Made by a program: the position numbers and the translations under genes | Shown: piece by piece, positions 7,486 through 17,300 of the stretch | Numbering within the stretch: position 1 is the stretch's first letter | Layout of the letters: every line of letters starts with the position of its first letter | NCBI GenBank assembly: GCA_964003245.1 | Contig: CAXFIU010000027.1 | Coordinates: forward strand, 1 to 18,763 | DNA from: MGIIb-O2 sp964003245 | GTDB taxonomy: Archaea; Thermoplasmatota; Poseidoniia; Poseidoniales; Thalassarchaeaceae | Direction of reading: 5' to 3' | Length of the DNA: 18,763 nt | The notes under the pieces: generated by a model | Told to the model about the DNA's origin: nothing | Databases searched by the model: none | Seen by the model: only the letters and a program-made list of their open reading frames with translations

Positions 7486-7530
7486 GTACCTTCGACAAGA
7501 CTCCCTTTATTGAAGCCATCCTTACATGGG
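7486..7530. promoter_or_regulatory. Short bidirectional promoter between zinc-finger and methyltransferase-like genes
   Basis: Only 45 bp separate two divergent ATGs. A TTTATTG/CAATAAA element near 7506-7512 lies about 20-27 nt from both start codons, a TATA-box distance on either strand if both mRNAs are leaderless. No Shine-Dalgarno sequence is visible for either gene. Confidence 0.4.
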
Positions 7531-8355
7531 ATGGTTGAAATTGAAGTTAATATAGCCATTGACATGAGTGGCGGGGGCGGCATCGGATTACCTCAGATGT
7601 CTGAGCGAGAAATGTTTGAAAAATTACTGTCTCTAGAATCTGATTTTGGTAATCAAGAACCGGAAATAGCAGCTAATATCGGTCAACAAATGTTACATAT
7701 GAATTTAATACCTCTATCGCGTGCTTTTAGAGTTAAAATTAGGGACATTGCTTCTAAAATACCTGCTAGGAATGCTGTGCTTGTAGGTGGAGGAATTGGT
7801 CACCTAACTGCTTGGTTACTTGACTTATGGACAGGCGATCCAGCCAATCCCCCTTCGGAAACTAGGCCTCGTCCAGATACATTCCGGATTATTGAACCCG
7901 CAGGTAAATTTGGCGTAATAATTGATCGTCTTATTCGCCGTCATTCTTCTGAACAATGGACACAGGTTTTGACAAGGTCGTGGCAAGAAATAACTGCTGA
8001 AACCTCTTCTTGGTCAATTGCAGCAGCTGCATTACCATCTAGTGCACAACCATCACCTCTCCCTCAACCAATAGATCTGATAATTATCGATCTACCGGAA
8101 AATCAGAGGGCATCAGCTACAAATGCTGCATTAAATGTGATTTCTCAGGGTGGATTCATACTTGTTAAAGAACCAGAAGTCCCTACAGGTGATGTTGGTG
8201 TACCAGAGGAAGGAAAAGAACCCAATGAAGCACAAAAGAAAGTAGAGTCATTTAATCAATGGATGGAATTAATAAAAGAATGTAATGATAATCATTCAAT
8301 GGCATTCATAGAATTATCTGGTGGAACACTTGCTGTTATTCGTCGTTCGATTTGA
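7531..8355 (+). CDS. Methyltransferase-like Rossmann-fold protein of unknown substrate
   Basis: 274 residues. After a mainly helical N-terminal part (to about residue 78) comes a class I methyltransferase-like core: NAVLVGGGIGHLTAWLLDL (81-99) as the Gly-rich SAM loop, FRIIEP with E122 at the end of the second strand, IDLIIIDLP (181-189) as the motif IV strand, and GGFILVKE (207-214) as the later strand-turn. A Pro/Ser-rich insert (SAQPSPLPQP) and an acidic linker (PEEGKEPNE) interrupt the core. No catalytic motif such as NPPY is seen, so substrate and even activity are open. The ATG at 7531 is chosen because upstream codons lie over the opposite gene and its promoter. The last 64 bp overlap the end of the opposing protease gene. 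Confidence 0.72.
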   Translation: MVEIEVNIAIDMSGGGGIGLPQMSEREMFEKLLSLESDFGNQEPEIAANIGQQMLHMNLIPLSRAFRVKIRDIASKIPARNAVLVGGGIGHLTAWLLDLWTGDPANPPSETRPRPDTFRIIEPAGKFGVIIDRLIRRHSSEQWTQVLTRSWQEITAETSSWSIAAAALPSSAQPSPLPQPIDLIIIDLPENQRASATNAALNVISQGGFILVKEPEVPTGDVGVPEEGKEPNEAQKKVESFNQWMELIKECNDNHSMAFIELSGGTLAVIRRSI

Positions 8356-9752
8356 AAGATATCAAATATATTTTTTCTAACGGGTATTTTTTCCATATTC
8401 ATTTTACTCTCTATATTGGAGGAATTAGTATCTGCTGAATCAATTAATAAATCAATTCTAAATATTCCATATCCAAAATGATCATCATGTTGACTTTGTC
8501 CATTTTTCATCTGGGAGTTTTCACTTAATAGATTTTTAATTTCTTCAATCTTAGTTGAATCACTATTCGTATTTCTTTGAAATTCTGGATACTCCTGAAG
8601 GAATAGTGCTAACCCTCCTGAAACCCATGCTGTTGAAGCAGAGGTCCCACTTGACCATCCCCACCAAGAATTTGAGTTTGTCATTAATACAGGAACCTCA
8701 AGTCCTGGTGCGATTATTTCTGGCTTTTTATCTGGATCATTTCTTGGCAGAATTGGATTAGGCCATAATCTACCATTATTATCTCCTTCTGAACTTCCAG
8801 ACCATGAGTTGCCAAGTCTAGTTACTCCTCCCACACAAATGACATCCTCAACTGAACCAGGAGATGAAACATCACCGTCATCATTTTCACCATCATTTCC
8901 TGCTGCTGCGACAACGTAAACTCCCTGTTCTATTGCATTTTCAACCGCGATTTCAAGTGAGTCTGTTGTGAATAAATCCCCACCAATACCTTGCCCGCCG
9001 CCTAGGCTTAAAGAAATAATATCGCTATCTTGTGAAACACACCAATCTACTGCTTCTGCAATTCCATCGTCTGTTCCTGAACCGTCCGAATTAATTGCTT
9101 TCGCAACATACAAATTCACATTTTTTGCTATTCCATTTAATCCTCCATCTGCAACAATTATTCCCGCCATTGCAGTTCCATGACCATCGTCATCATATGG
9201 ATTTGGACTAGAATTAATAACATCATTCCAACCCATAAGATTGATATTTTTCAAATCAGGATGTGATGTATCAATTCCTGAATCTACTATACATAATGAT
9301 ATTCCTGTTCCATCCAATCCTTCAATTTCATTTATTCCAGTCATATCTCTGTATTCATCTTCCCAAGTGACTAAAGATTGAGGTGGGCTGAAACCAAATG
9401 CTTCTCCATTCATTGTAAAAAATAGCCATAGAAGTATTACTGCTACGACAAATACTGATACTAAAGTGACCGAGAAGCCAACTAGTAATTTGAACACATC
9501 TTCATCTCTTGTTTTCGATGCATTAATTACACTAATCGCATTTTCTCCCTCAAAATTAACCTCTTTCGACTCTAAGTTTTTTTCTTTTGTTTTTTCTGAT
9601 ACCTCGCTGAATATAGAAAAAATTACAGTTTTGAAAAGATTAATCATCCAAATAAATACATTATAGATTTTCTTAATGGTTTCCAATATTATTGCGAATA
9701 TAACATCAATAAAGATGTAAAGAATAAATTCTAAAATTACACCCCAGATCAT
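8292..9752 (-). CDS. Membrane-anchored subtilisin-like serine protease (S8)
   Basis: 486 residues from the ATG at 9752; a TTG four codons earlier (9764) is the alternative. The Asp-His-Ser triad is complete: D157 in CIVDSGID, H191 in DDDGHGTAMAG, S371 in SSGTSAS, with oxyanion Asn N286 in VAAAGNDG. In front there is no recognisable inhibitor propeptide. Instead there is a long hydrophobic segment (about 2-26), a second amphipathic hydrophobic stretch (about 30-50), a charged 40-residue linker and a strong TM helix (about 88-113), so the catalytic domain probably faces outward, tethered to the membrane. It follows the six-TM zinc-ribbon gene by about 30 bp on the same strand, suggesting an operon. 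Likely role: processing or degrading envelope or environmental proteins; the substrate is unknown. Confidence 0.92.
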   Translation of the reverse strand: MIWGVILEFILYIFIDVIFAIILETIKKIYNVFIWMINLFKTVIFSIFSEVSEKTKEKNLESKEVNFEGENAISVINASKTRDEDVFKLLVGFSVTLVSVFVVAVILLWLFFTMNGEAFGFSPPQSLVTWEDEYRDMTGINEIEGLDGTGISLCIVDSGIDTSHPDLKNINLMGWNDVINSSPNPYDDDGHGTAMAGIIVADGGLNGIAKNVNLYVAKAINSDGSGTDDGIAEAVDWCVSQDSDIISLSLGGGQGIGGDLFTTDSLEIAVENAIEQGVYVVAAAGNDGENDDGDVSSPGSVEDVICVGGVTRLGNSWSGSSEGDNNGRLWPNPILPRNDPDKKPEIIAPGLEVPVLMTNSNSWWGWSSGTSASTAWVSGGLALFLQEYPEFQRNTNSDSTKIEEIKNLLSENSQMKNGQSQHDDHFGYGIFRIDLLIDSADTNSSNIESKMNMEKIPVRKNIFDIFQIERRITASVPPDNSMNAIE

Positions 9753-9784
9753 ATTAACAACCAACTATTAAGATTATATTCAAA

Positions 9785-10915
9785 TTACCATGCATCTTGC
9801 CGACTAAAATGACTCGAAATAGTAGTATTAGAATTGCAGTTATTGCAATTAATTCTTGTAGGTAATGTCATTTCACACTCTGCACATACAGAACCTGGCG
9901 TTCCAACTCCGCCACAATTGTATTCACATGGTATAGTTATCTTTCCATTTGCTTTCTGAATCGCAGCTGTTTCTTCTTTGCATATAGGGCAAATTCCTTG
10001 TATGTCTTTTGTAGATGTGTAATCAATCTCTCCAGAAACTTCCCTTGCTCTTACCGATTGAATTCTATCTCCTGCTGCCCCTAGCATGAATTGAGGATAC
10101 CAAATAATATGTATTAGTAAGAAAATTGAGATTGCACTACAGATAAGGTATAGCCAAGGATAACTAAAAACAGTTTCTTCTGCAGATATAGGTCTTAGTG
10201 CAATAGATTTTGATGATGACCAAGAGAAAATATTCACTAATACCATCCATGTCCCTAGCCCCAAACTCCATAATCTCAGGCTATGATCCTTCCATGCTGT
10301 CGCGACAACTCTAGGGTCTGGGTGCGAATGTCTCTCAATTACATGCACGTCTCTTGTCTCAATAACTGCCCTATGTACAACAAAAATTACGAGGAATGAA
10401 AAAATTAGATTTACAAGAATAATTGGTGCCAGCATACCCAGACTAAGGTTTTCAGGAAAGTTTGGATTTTTCGAGTAGGTCTGGATGTATCCTATTTGTA
10501 CTGCAATCATCCCTATCATCATCCAAACAAGATTTTCTCTCATTATCGGAAAACGAATAAACAATTGAATTACAAAGACTCCCCATGCAATTATGGAGAG
10601 AAGTGATAGCATGAGTGATAAATCATTTAGGAATAACATTCCCTCGCTTCCAACTCTGTTATAATCTCCGCCACCTTTCAGCTCACCAATTCCTAAATCC
10701 CAGGATCCAAGTATGATCGCCAATAATCCTACACCAAAAATTGAAAATTCGAATGCCCCCCAACCCCTTGAAATCATTTTAAAATGAAATTTAGACTCTT
10801 GCATAAATTTATCCAAGACCTCTAATCTTTCGTTATATTCGGAAAACTTGTAATTCAAGGTAATTTCACTAAGTCTAATCGACTCTTGGTTTTCAATTTC
10901 TGTTCCATCAGTCAT
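9785..10915 (-). CDS. Six-TM membrane protein with C-terminal zinc ribbons
   Basis: 376 residues, family not recognised. An N-terminal charged cytoplasmic stretch (about 1-50) precedes six hydrophobic segments near residues 55-73, 98-120, 125-145, 160-182, 213-232 and 252-273. The C-terminal tail has eight cysteines in four pairs: C309/C312 (CPIC), C330/C334, C344/C347 (CAEC) and C357/C360 (CNNC), which fits two zinc ribbons. Zinc in the tail suggests that this part sits in the cytoplasm. The start is supported by GGAGG (10926-10930), 10 nt upstream. It is the first gene of a pair with the membrane-anchored protease, so it may help recruit substrates or regulate that enzyme; this is inference from adjacency. 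Confidence 0.82.
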   Translation of the reverse strand: MTDGTEIENQESIRLSEITLNYKFSEYNERLEVLDKFMQESKFHFKMISRGWGAFEFSIFGVGLLAIILGSWDLGIGELKGGGDYNRVGSEGMLFLNDLSLMLSLLSIIAWGVFVIQLFIRFPIMRENLVWMMIGMIAVQIGYIQTYSKNPNFPENLSLGMLAPIILVNLIFSFLVIFVVHRAVIETRDVHVIERHSHPDPRVVATAWKDHSLRLWSLGLGTWMVLVNIFSWSSSKSIALRPISAEETVFSYPWLYLICSAISIFLLIHIIWYPQFMLGAAGDRIQSVRAREVSGEIDYTSTKDIQGICPICKEETAAIQKANGKITIPCEYNCGGVGTPGSVCAECEMTLPTRINCNNCNSNTTISSHFSRQDAW

Positions 10916-11041
10916 TGAACGTAGGCCTCCTATGATGTGTGCGACATGAAATACTGCATTAAGTAACTCCCTTAATTCGATTCAAAAAATCATAATCTGT
11001 ATGTTTATTGTGTAAGTTAAAATAAATATTAGTGGAACAAG

Positions 11042-11127
11042 TGGCGCCGAGAGGGAGATTTGAACTCCCGAGGGAAGATCCCACATGATTTCCAGTCATG
11101 CGCAATACCAGGCTATGCGACCTCGGC
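11042..11127 (-). tRNA. tRNA-Ser (anticodon GGA), CCA encoded
   Basis: Read on the minus strand: acceptor GCCGAGG (11127-11121) pairs with TCTCGGC (11052-11046) with one G-U. The anticodon arm is CATGA-CTGGAAA-TCATG with anticodon GGA, followed by a long variable arm (class II) and T arm GGGAG-TTCAAAT-CTCCC. The discriminator is G, as expected for serine, followed by a genome-encoded CCA (11044-11042). No intron. It decodes UCC/UCU. Confidence 0.96.
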
Positions 11128-11204
11128 TTCATTGTCTCCGAACCTCTACGACATTTTGAGCCTGTTGCTTTCTATTTGTGATTTTGACCCCCTCTCCGTA
11201 GTGA

Positions 11205-11210
11205 TTAAAT
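11205..11210 (+). promoter_or_regulatory. Possible TATA box for tRNA-Thr
   Basis: TTAAAT located 26-31 nt before the mature 5' end of tRNA-Thr, in the 108-bp spacer between two divergent tRNA genes. The spacer holds no gene. The opposite tRNA-Ser promoter should also be here, but only a weak CAAAAT-like element near 11151-11157 is visible for it. Confidence 0.35.
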
Positions 11211-11235
11211 CGAGATTGTTTTTGGCTTTAACGCC

Positions 11236-11310
11236 GCCACTGTGGCTTAGGGGTATAGCATCCCATTGGTAATGGGAAGGTCGGGAGTTCAATTCTCCCC
11301 AGTGGCTCCA
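11236..11310 (+). tRNA. tRNA-Thr (anticodon GGT), CCA encoded
   Basis: Acceptor GCCACTG (11236-11242) pairs with CAGTGGC. The anticodon stem TCCCA/TGGGA closes loop TTGGTAA with anticodon GGT. The T arm is GGGAG-TTCAATT-CTCCC, the discriminator is T (U), and CCA is encoded at 11308-11310. 75 nt including CCA, no intron. It decodes ACC/ACU. Confidence 0.96.
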
Positions 11311-11316
11311 TTTTTT
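11311..11316 (+). terminator. T-tract terminator of tRNA-Thr
   Basis: Six T residues directly follow the encoded CCA. Oligo-T tracts are the usual archaeal transcription stop signal. Confidence 0.45.
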
Positions 11317-11370
11317 AAATTAAAAATACTATTTTTTAGTACCTTCTACAATCTTACGGAAATAACTTCA

Positions 11371-11378
11371 TAATATAA
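11371..11378 (+). promoter_or_regulatory. TATA box of the giant surface-protein gene
   Basis: TAATATAA lies 18-26 nt before the ATG at 11397. No Shine-Dalgarno sequence is present, so the mRNA is probably leaderless or has only a few untranslated bases. Confidence 0.5.
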
Positions 11379-11396
11379 CAAACAAACGAGACAGAT

Positions 11397-14300
11397 ATGT
11401 CTGACCGCCGTAGGACTGCACTTGCTCTAGTGTTATTGATGATAATCGCCCCGCTAACATCCGCTGCTACAACTTCTTGGACTGGTCCAAGTTCAGTAAA
11501 TCCTCCCGATGAGGGTATTACTTTGACTGGTTTCAGAGTTCCAGGTAATGCTACTGTTCAGGATGGTTGGCTTCATGTAACTAATACTGAAATCGCAACA
11601 TCTCTGGATCCAGGAATGGTATGGGAGGGTGCAGATTTAAACACTGGAAGATTTTTCGGCACTAATTTCATTGAAGATATAGAACAAATCACTTTGCTCG
11701 ATGACGGCACTCGATCAAATATTAGTACATTCGATGAAGGTAATATCGATGTATCGATGAATAATGCCTATACATATTCTCCAGGTTGGGAACATGTTTA
11801 CTCAATAGGTTCTTCAACAACTGTGGTTGAATGTAACAATCTTACAGGGTCCTGGGTGGATCATGGTTATGACAATAATTTTGATGGTTCTTTGTCTACT
11901 GATGAAATAACTGGGACATTGATGTATTGCAGTGGCAATGCACTAGAAGACAGTGTTACAACTCTAAATGTCACTAATGGAGGAAGTGGATATGCAGCAG
12001 GAACACTATCTGCAACGGGTGGTGCAGGCAGTGGATTCTCAGGAACTTATACGATTAGTAGTGCGATCAACAGTATATCAATTTCCAATGGAGGTACTGG
12101 ATATGCAGTTGGAGACTATCTAGCATTTGTATGCCCAGGAGGATGTACAGGTACTGGCGCTAACGCATCAGTAGCCAGTGTTGCAAGTAATGGTTCTATT
12201 ACTTCAATCTCTGTAAATAATGGGGGCTCAGGCTATATTTCACAACAAACAATGTATGTTTTGGTATCTAGTAGTAATGGTGGAGGGGCTCAATTATCCG
12301 CCGTTCTCGAAAATACTGGCTCAATTTATAGCGCGACTGTGACCAATGGAGGTAGTGGATATACTAGTTCACCTACAATTGTTCCTAGCTCAAGTGGTAA
12401 TTCCGCAGTTATCAGTGCAGGATTAGGAGGATTTTTCGACTATGAGATTACTGTGACATCCGTTGCAGCAAGTACAACTTCTCAATGTATGCTGGGTGGT
12501 TTCCTAGTAAATGCAGGAATGGATACCGATGAAGACTCCGTTCTAGATACATCAGAAATTACTGATACTAACTATTTTTGCAATATCCAAGAATTGTGGG
12601 GGGCAACAACATTTAGCCACAATGGCACTAATGTTGGTAGTGAGCAAACTATGTCTTATGGAACAATTCCATCTTCGGCAACTGAAGGTATCGTCGCTGT
12701 AGGGACAATGCCTGGTTCAGCAGTCCCTCGAGGTACAAGCAGTTCTTTCTTACTGCCTCAAGTTGATTTACCTGATTCAGATACTTACAATGGCCTTTAC
12801 ATGACTTTTGACCATTGGTATCATTTGGACAGTACAGCATCTGGTGGAGGGGATGGTACATGGATTGAATATAGGATAAATACTGGAAGCTGGAATGATT
12901 GGACCTATATTGCTCCTGATGGAGGATATCCAAGTACTATGTCACTTGACGCTCCTTCACCTAACGGCGCACCTAGTGGTGCGGTTCCTGTTTTCGCATC
13001 CCCTACTCATAGTGGATGGCTTAGTGAAAACATAAGTATATCATCGATTTCAGATATCGATAATGCTTCTAAAATCCAATTCAGATTCCATATTTGGACT
13101 TCACCTAACGCATCTTATGAGAGGCCTGGATGGTTTTTGGATAACATTGATTTCAATAATGACGGGGTTAATTTTGGAGTTTGGCATCATGGTTGTATGT
13201 CCACAACAGGTACGTATTGCAATTATGTGGCACACTCAGCTGGTGCACTTCAAAGAACAATTGATTTAACCGGTACTAATTCAACTTCATCAATTGAAAT
13301 AGATATGGAATGGGATTTACAGGGCTCTACTAGTGATAATGCTTGTATTGAGCTTTCATTGAACAATGTAACATGGTATGATATTTCTTCAACATACTCC
13401 TCTACAACAAGTGATTGTGAAGATCGTAGTGGTGCAATACCTGGTTATCCTTCATATGATGGAGTATATGGTGATCAAAGTAACGGAATCAGGACTGTAG
13501 AATATAGTATTCCTTCCGCTTATCAAAATCAGGCTAATGTTTACATTCGATTTGTAGTAGATACGGACGCTTATACAAATTATGGAGGAAATTATCCCGG
13601 TGATACACAAGAAGGATTTACACTTGAAGATATTCGCGTTGTTGACGATACAGGTACTGTATTATTCAGAGATGATTTAGATAATCCAACCACAATGACT
13701 CATTATCAAGAGTACTATACCTATGGTAGCGTTACACAATTGGGATACGATGACTGGAATTACTACACTCTAACTGGTGGTCTGTTAGAACAAATATTTG
13801 GTTTCGAAGATTCTACCGCCTCAAACCCTAGTACTAGCAATGCCCCTGGGTGGACGAAACAGTCTGCATGGAATTATGGTCAATTGGGAACCAATGCAGG
13901 TCCTGAAGATGAACCTTCATTCCCTTATGTTTACGGTACAAATCTAAATGGAAATTATGGCAATAATCAGAACTCATTATTGACCTCCCCGACTTATGAT
14001 ATTCCTTCAGATGGTTTAGCATATCTTACATTCGACAAATGGGTTTGTACAGAAAATTATTGGGACGCAGTTGGACTTCAAATTCAAGTTAATGGTGGTT
14101 CATGGAATTACTTTGACCCTCAAATAGCTGGATGGTATGACGGCTCACCTGGATATTCAGGAAATCAGATGTATGGTCATGATGCATGGATGGGTGGCGA
14201 TTGTAACCAAGATGATTTTGAAAATAGACAAGCTCCACTTTCTAGCTATGCAGGTGATGAGTTAAGGTTCCGATTCCGCATATCAACAGATTCTTCCGTT

Positions 14301-17300
14301 CAATATCAAGGCGCTTATATCGATAATTTTGGTATTCTAACTGCAAATTATGGTTCTGGCGGATACTGGTTAAGTAATGCTATAGACATGAGTAGTATTG
14401 ATATTTTCAATTATGGTTGGGTCGATATTGAGGCAACAGTTCCAGAGAATACTTCGATTAGAGGAAGTTTGATGGATCTTAATGACAATGTCATACCAGG
14501 ATACCATAATGTTAGTTTCCCATTCTCGCTAGCAGGTGTTGATTCCGAAGAATATAATTCTGTCCGAATTAAAGTAATAATGGATACTAGCGATGAAGAA
14601 GTTTCTCCTAAATTAACTAAGGTAAGTATCGGTGGTAAAAGGTATCTTGCTGCTTCGAGTGCCGACTATAATGGATGGGCCTTTAGTCCTAGTATCGAAG
14701 TGGTTGATGATTTACTAAATGCTACAAGTATTGCTGGTACAATTACTTCTGATTATATTCAGTCATCTAGACCTATTAAGAGTCTAACACTTTCAGGAAA
14801 TTTCTCTAGTGGGTTAATGGTTACTGCATATTCATTCACTGGTGCAACATTGGGTCAAACCTCTCAAGGTTCGATTCCTTTTGCAGTTCCTCAAACTGGT
14901 TTCTCTCTTTCTATATCCTTACCTACGAATGGTTGGATTGACAGAATGGTTGTCTCGTCTAATTTCGCTGAGCCTGCTGAAAATGCAGCTATCGATGTGC
15001 TCAATGATGGTTCAACTGATTGGTCATTCCCAATCGGTTCAGATTATGGCCATTATGGGTGGCAGTCACTTGTTTCAGATGGAATTGACTCATTTACGAC
15101 TAGCTCAACTATTAATCTGGAATCTGGAACACCTTCTTCAATAATGGTCAGGTTACCTTCTTTGGCAGCAGTCAACAATGGAATTATTTCGGTCTCTCCC
15201 GATTCCGATGGATTATTTGAATCACCAATCAGTTTGACAGTTGGCTCATCAAGTCAAACTAGTTCTTCTTTATCTGAAATATTTTATTGTGTACTAGATT
15301 ATAGCCAAATTGCTGGAATTAATTCGTTACCTACATCTCATACGGATGCAGATACAGGTAGGCAATGGAGAGATGTTTCAATCACTCTTGAATCAAATTA
15401 TGCGCAAACAGTCTCGATTTCTACAATTGGAATTGGATACTTAATATTCGAAAATGTTTCAGGTTTAGGACCCTCTATATCTTATTATCATAATTCAATG
15501 ACTCAGGATGATCCTCCACCAACTCAAGTATCAATCCCAGTTAATATTACTGCAGATAAAGGGTCTGTGGCTATCGATGGTGATCTAAAGTTCGATTATA
15601 TCGTTACAAATAGAGACTTTGCGGTACCTAATACCCTTTATCCAAATGGTGAGACAGTAGAAATAATTACTCGACATCACCACCTGACTGATAACTCCAA
15701 TTTGGATAAAATTTCTCTTAGAGGCATTGCATCCGATGGTGAGATTCTGATGTTTGAGGTAACTAACAGTGCAGATGGTTTGTGGGGTCAAGGTTCGGAT
15801 TCCGTATCGTTTACTCAAGTTTCAGGTTCATCGGTTGCTCCAATGAATCCTTCAACATTCATAGATATTACAACTCATAATGATGGTTATGATGATGTCA
15901 CTGTACACTGGATGTTTGATGTTAGTTGGATGTGGGATGATGTTAACTCTATACGTTGGGTTTCTCAAGCATTTGATGCATCAGGTGAAACTGTATGGCC
16001 AGCAGTATCTCATAGTGGAGAATCTGGAAAGAATGCAGTAGAAAATGATTTGATGATTGATTCCTTTGAAGTTAGAGACCAATTTGGAAGGCTATTATCA
16101 AATCAATATTCAACCTTCTATCCTTTTACAATGATCGATGGTAGCGAGTTGAATATCACTGGAACTGTAAAATTCCAAGATTCTACTGCGGTTAGACCGC
16201 AGGCTGTTGATTATACAGTGGGGTTGAACATCTCAGGCTTAAGTTATCTACTAACTTCTGAAGAAGGAGGTAAGTACACTGGTTTAATTTCTTCTCCAAC
16301 AGGTCTTTCTAATGTATATCTTTCTCCTATGATGAACACAGTTGGCCCTACTGGTTATTCATTAGGTGCAGAGGATGTAACTGGAACTCCGCCCTCGGTC
16401 AATGTCCGAGTCGATCATGAACCTCCGGTTGCAGGTCCACTCGAAGTTAACACTCCGTCTGGTTTGAAGGCAGCTCATGGCAAAGTTTGGGATCCGACTA
16501 CGCCATTGTCTCTTTTCGTAACAGTTGATGAATCTGAGGCAAGAGGCGAAACCCTCACTCTAAGATATTGGCGAGGCTCAGTAGATGATATCAACGGAGA
16601 TGGAATTGCGGATGAAGATGAATACTTGTCAATGGTACAACCTTTAACATCCGGAATGACAGGCCAGCAACAAGTTAATTTCGTAGGAATTGATGTATCG
16701 CAACAGACCTTTAATTCTCCAGTTCATATGTATCTTGAAGGTACAGATTGGGCTGGTTTAAGTTATCAAGAGGGAGGCACTGGAGGCAGCCCTGGAGCAT
16801 CTAATTCATGGGCAACAGTTGTCGTAGCAACTGATGAACCCACTAGCATCAAGTCTGCTGGTTACTCTTTAGACCGTGAATTAGGTTACTTATTACCGGG
16901 TAATCAACATACTTTCACTATGCAAATTGAAGAGGCAAATGGTTTGAATACATTAGATAATGTCTCAATCATGCTCTGCGGTGATGGTTTAAGTGAACTA
17001 GGTAAGATGAGTTATGACCCTTCAAGAGGAACTATTTGGTCAGGAGATGGTAGTTTTGTAACTCCAATTTCTGTTCAGACAATGTCAGTATCTTCGGATG
17101 TCGTCCAACTTTCAATGTTATTCGAAGTTTCTTGGGATTTCCCATGGGAAGAGGATCAGAATTCATGTAAACCTAGTGTTTCAATAGTTGATGATTTCAC
17201 CACAGTCGCATATCAGAATAACATTGGAGAATTATCTTGGTATCTTGATAATAAGTATGTTGCAATCCCTGATGCTATTGAAGACTTGACACCACCTCAG

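Noticed and set aside
7411..7530. N-terminal extension of the methyltransferase-like gene
   Set aside because: It overlaps the zinc-finger gene in antisense and its promoter; the extension is Phe/Cys-rich and not protein-like. The ATG at 7531 fits the TATA spacing.
11060..11272. Plus-strand open frame of 70 codons
   Set aside because: It runs through both tRNA genes and their spacer.
11976..12430. CRISPR-like periodicity
   Set aside because: The repeats are in frame, degenerate at DNA level and unevenly spaced; they encode NGGSGY protein repeats.
12649..12933. Minus-strand frame of 94 codons and similar frames inside the giant gene
   Set aside because: Composition is that of an antisense shadow, and there is no start signal or family match.
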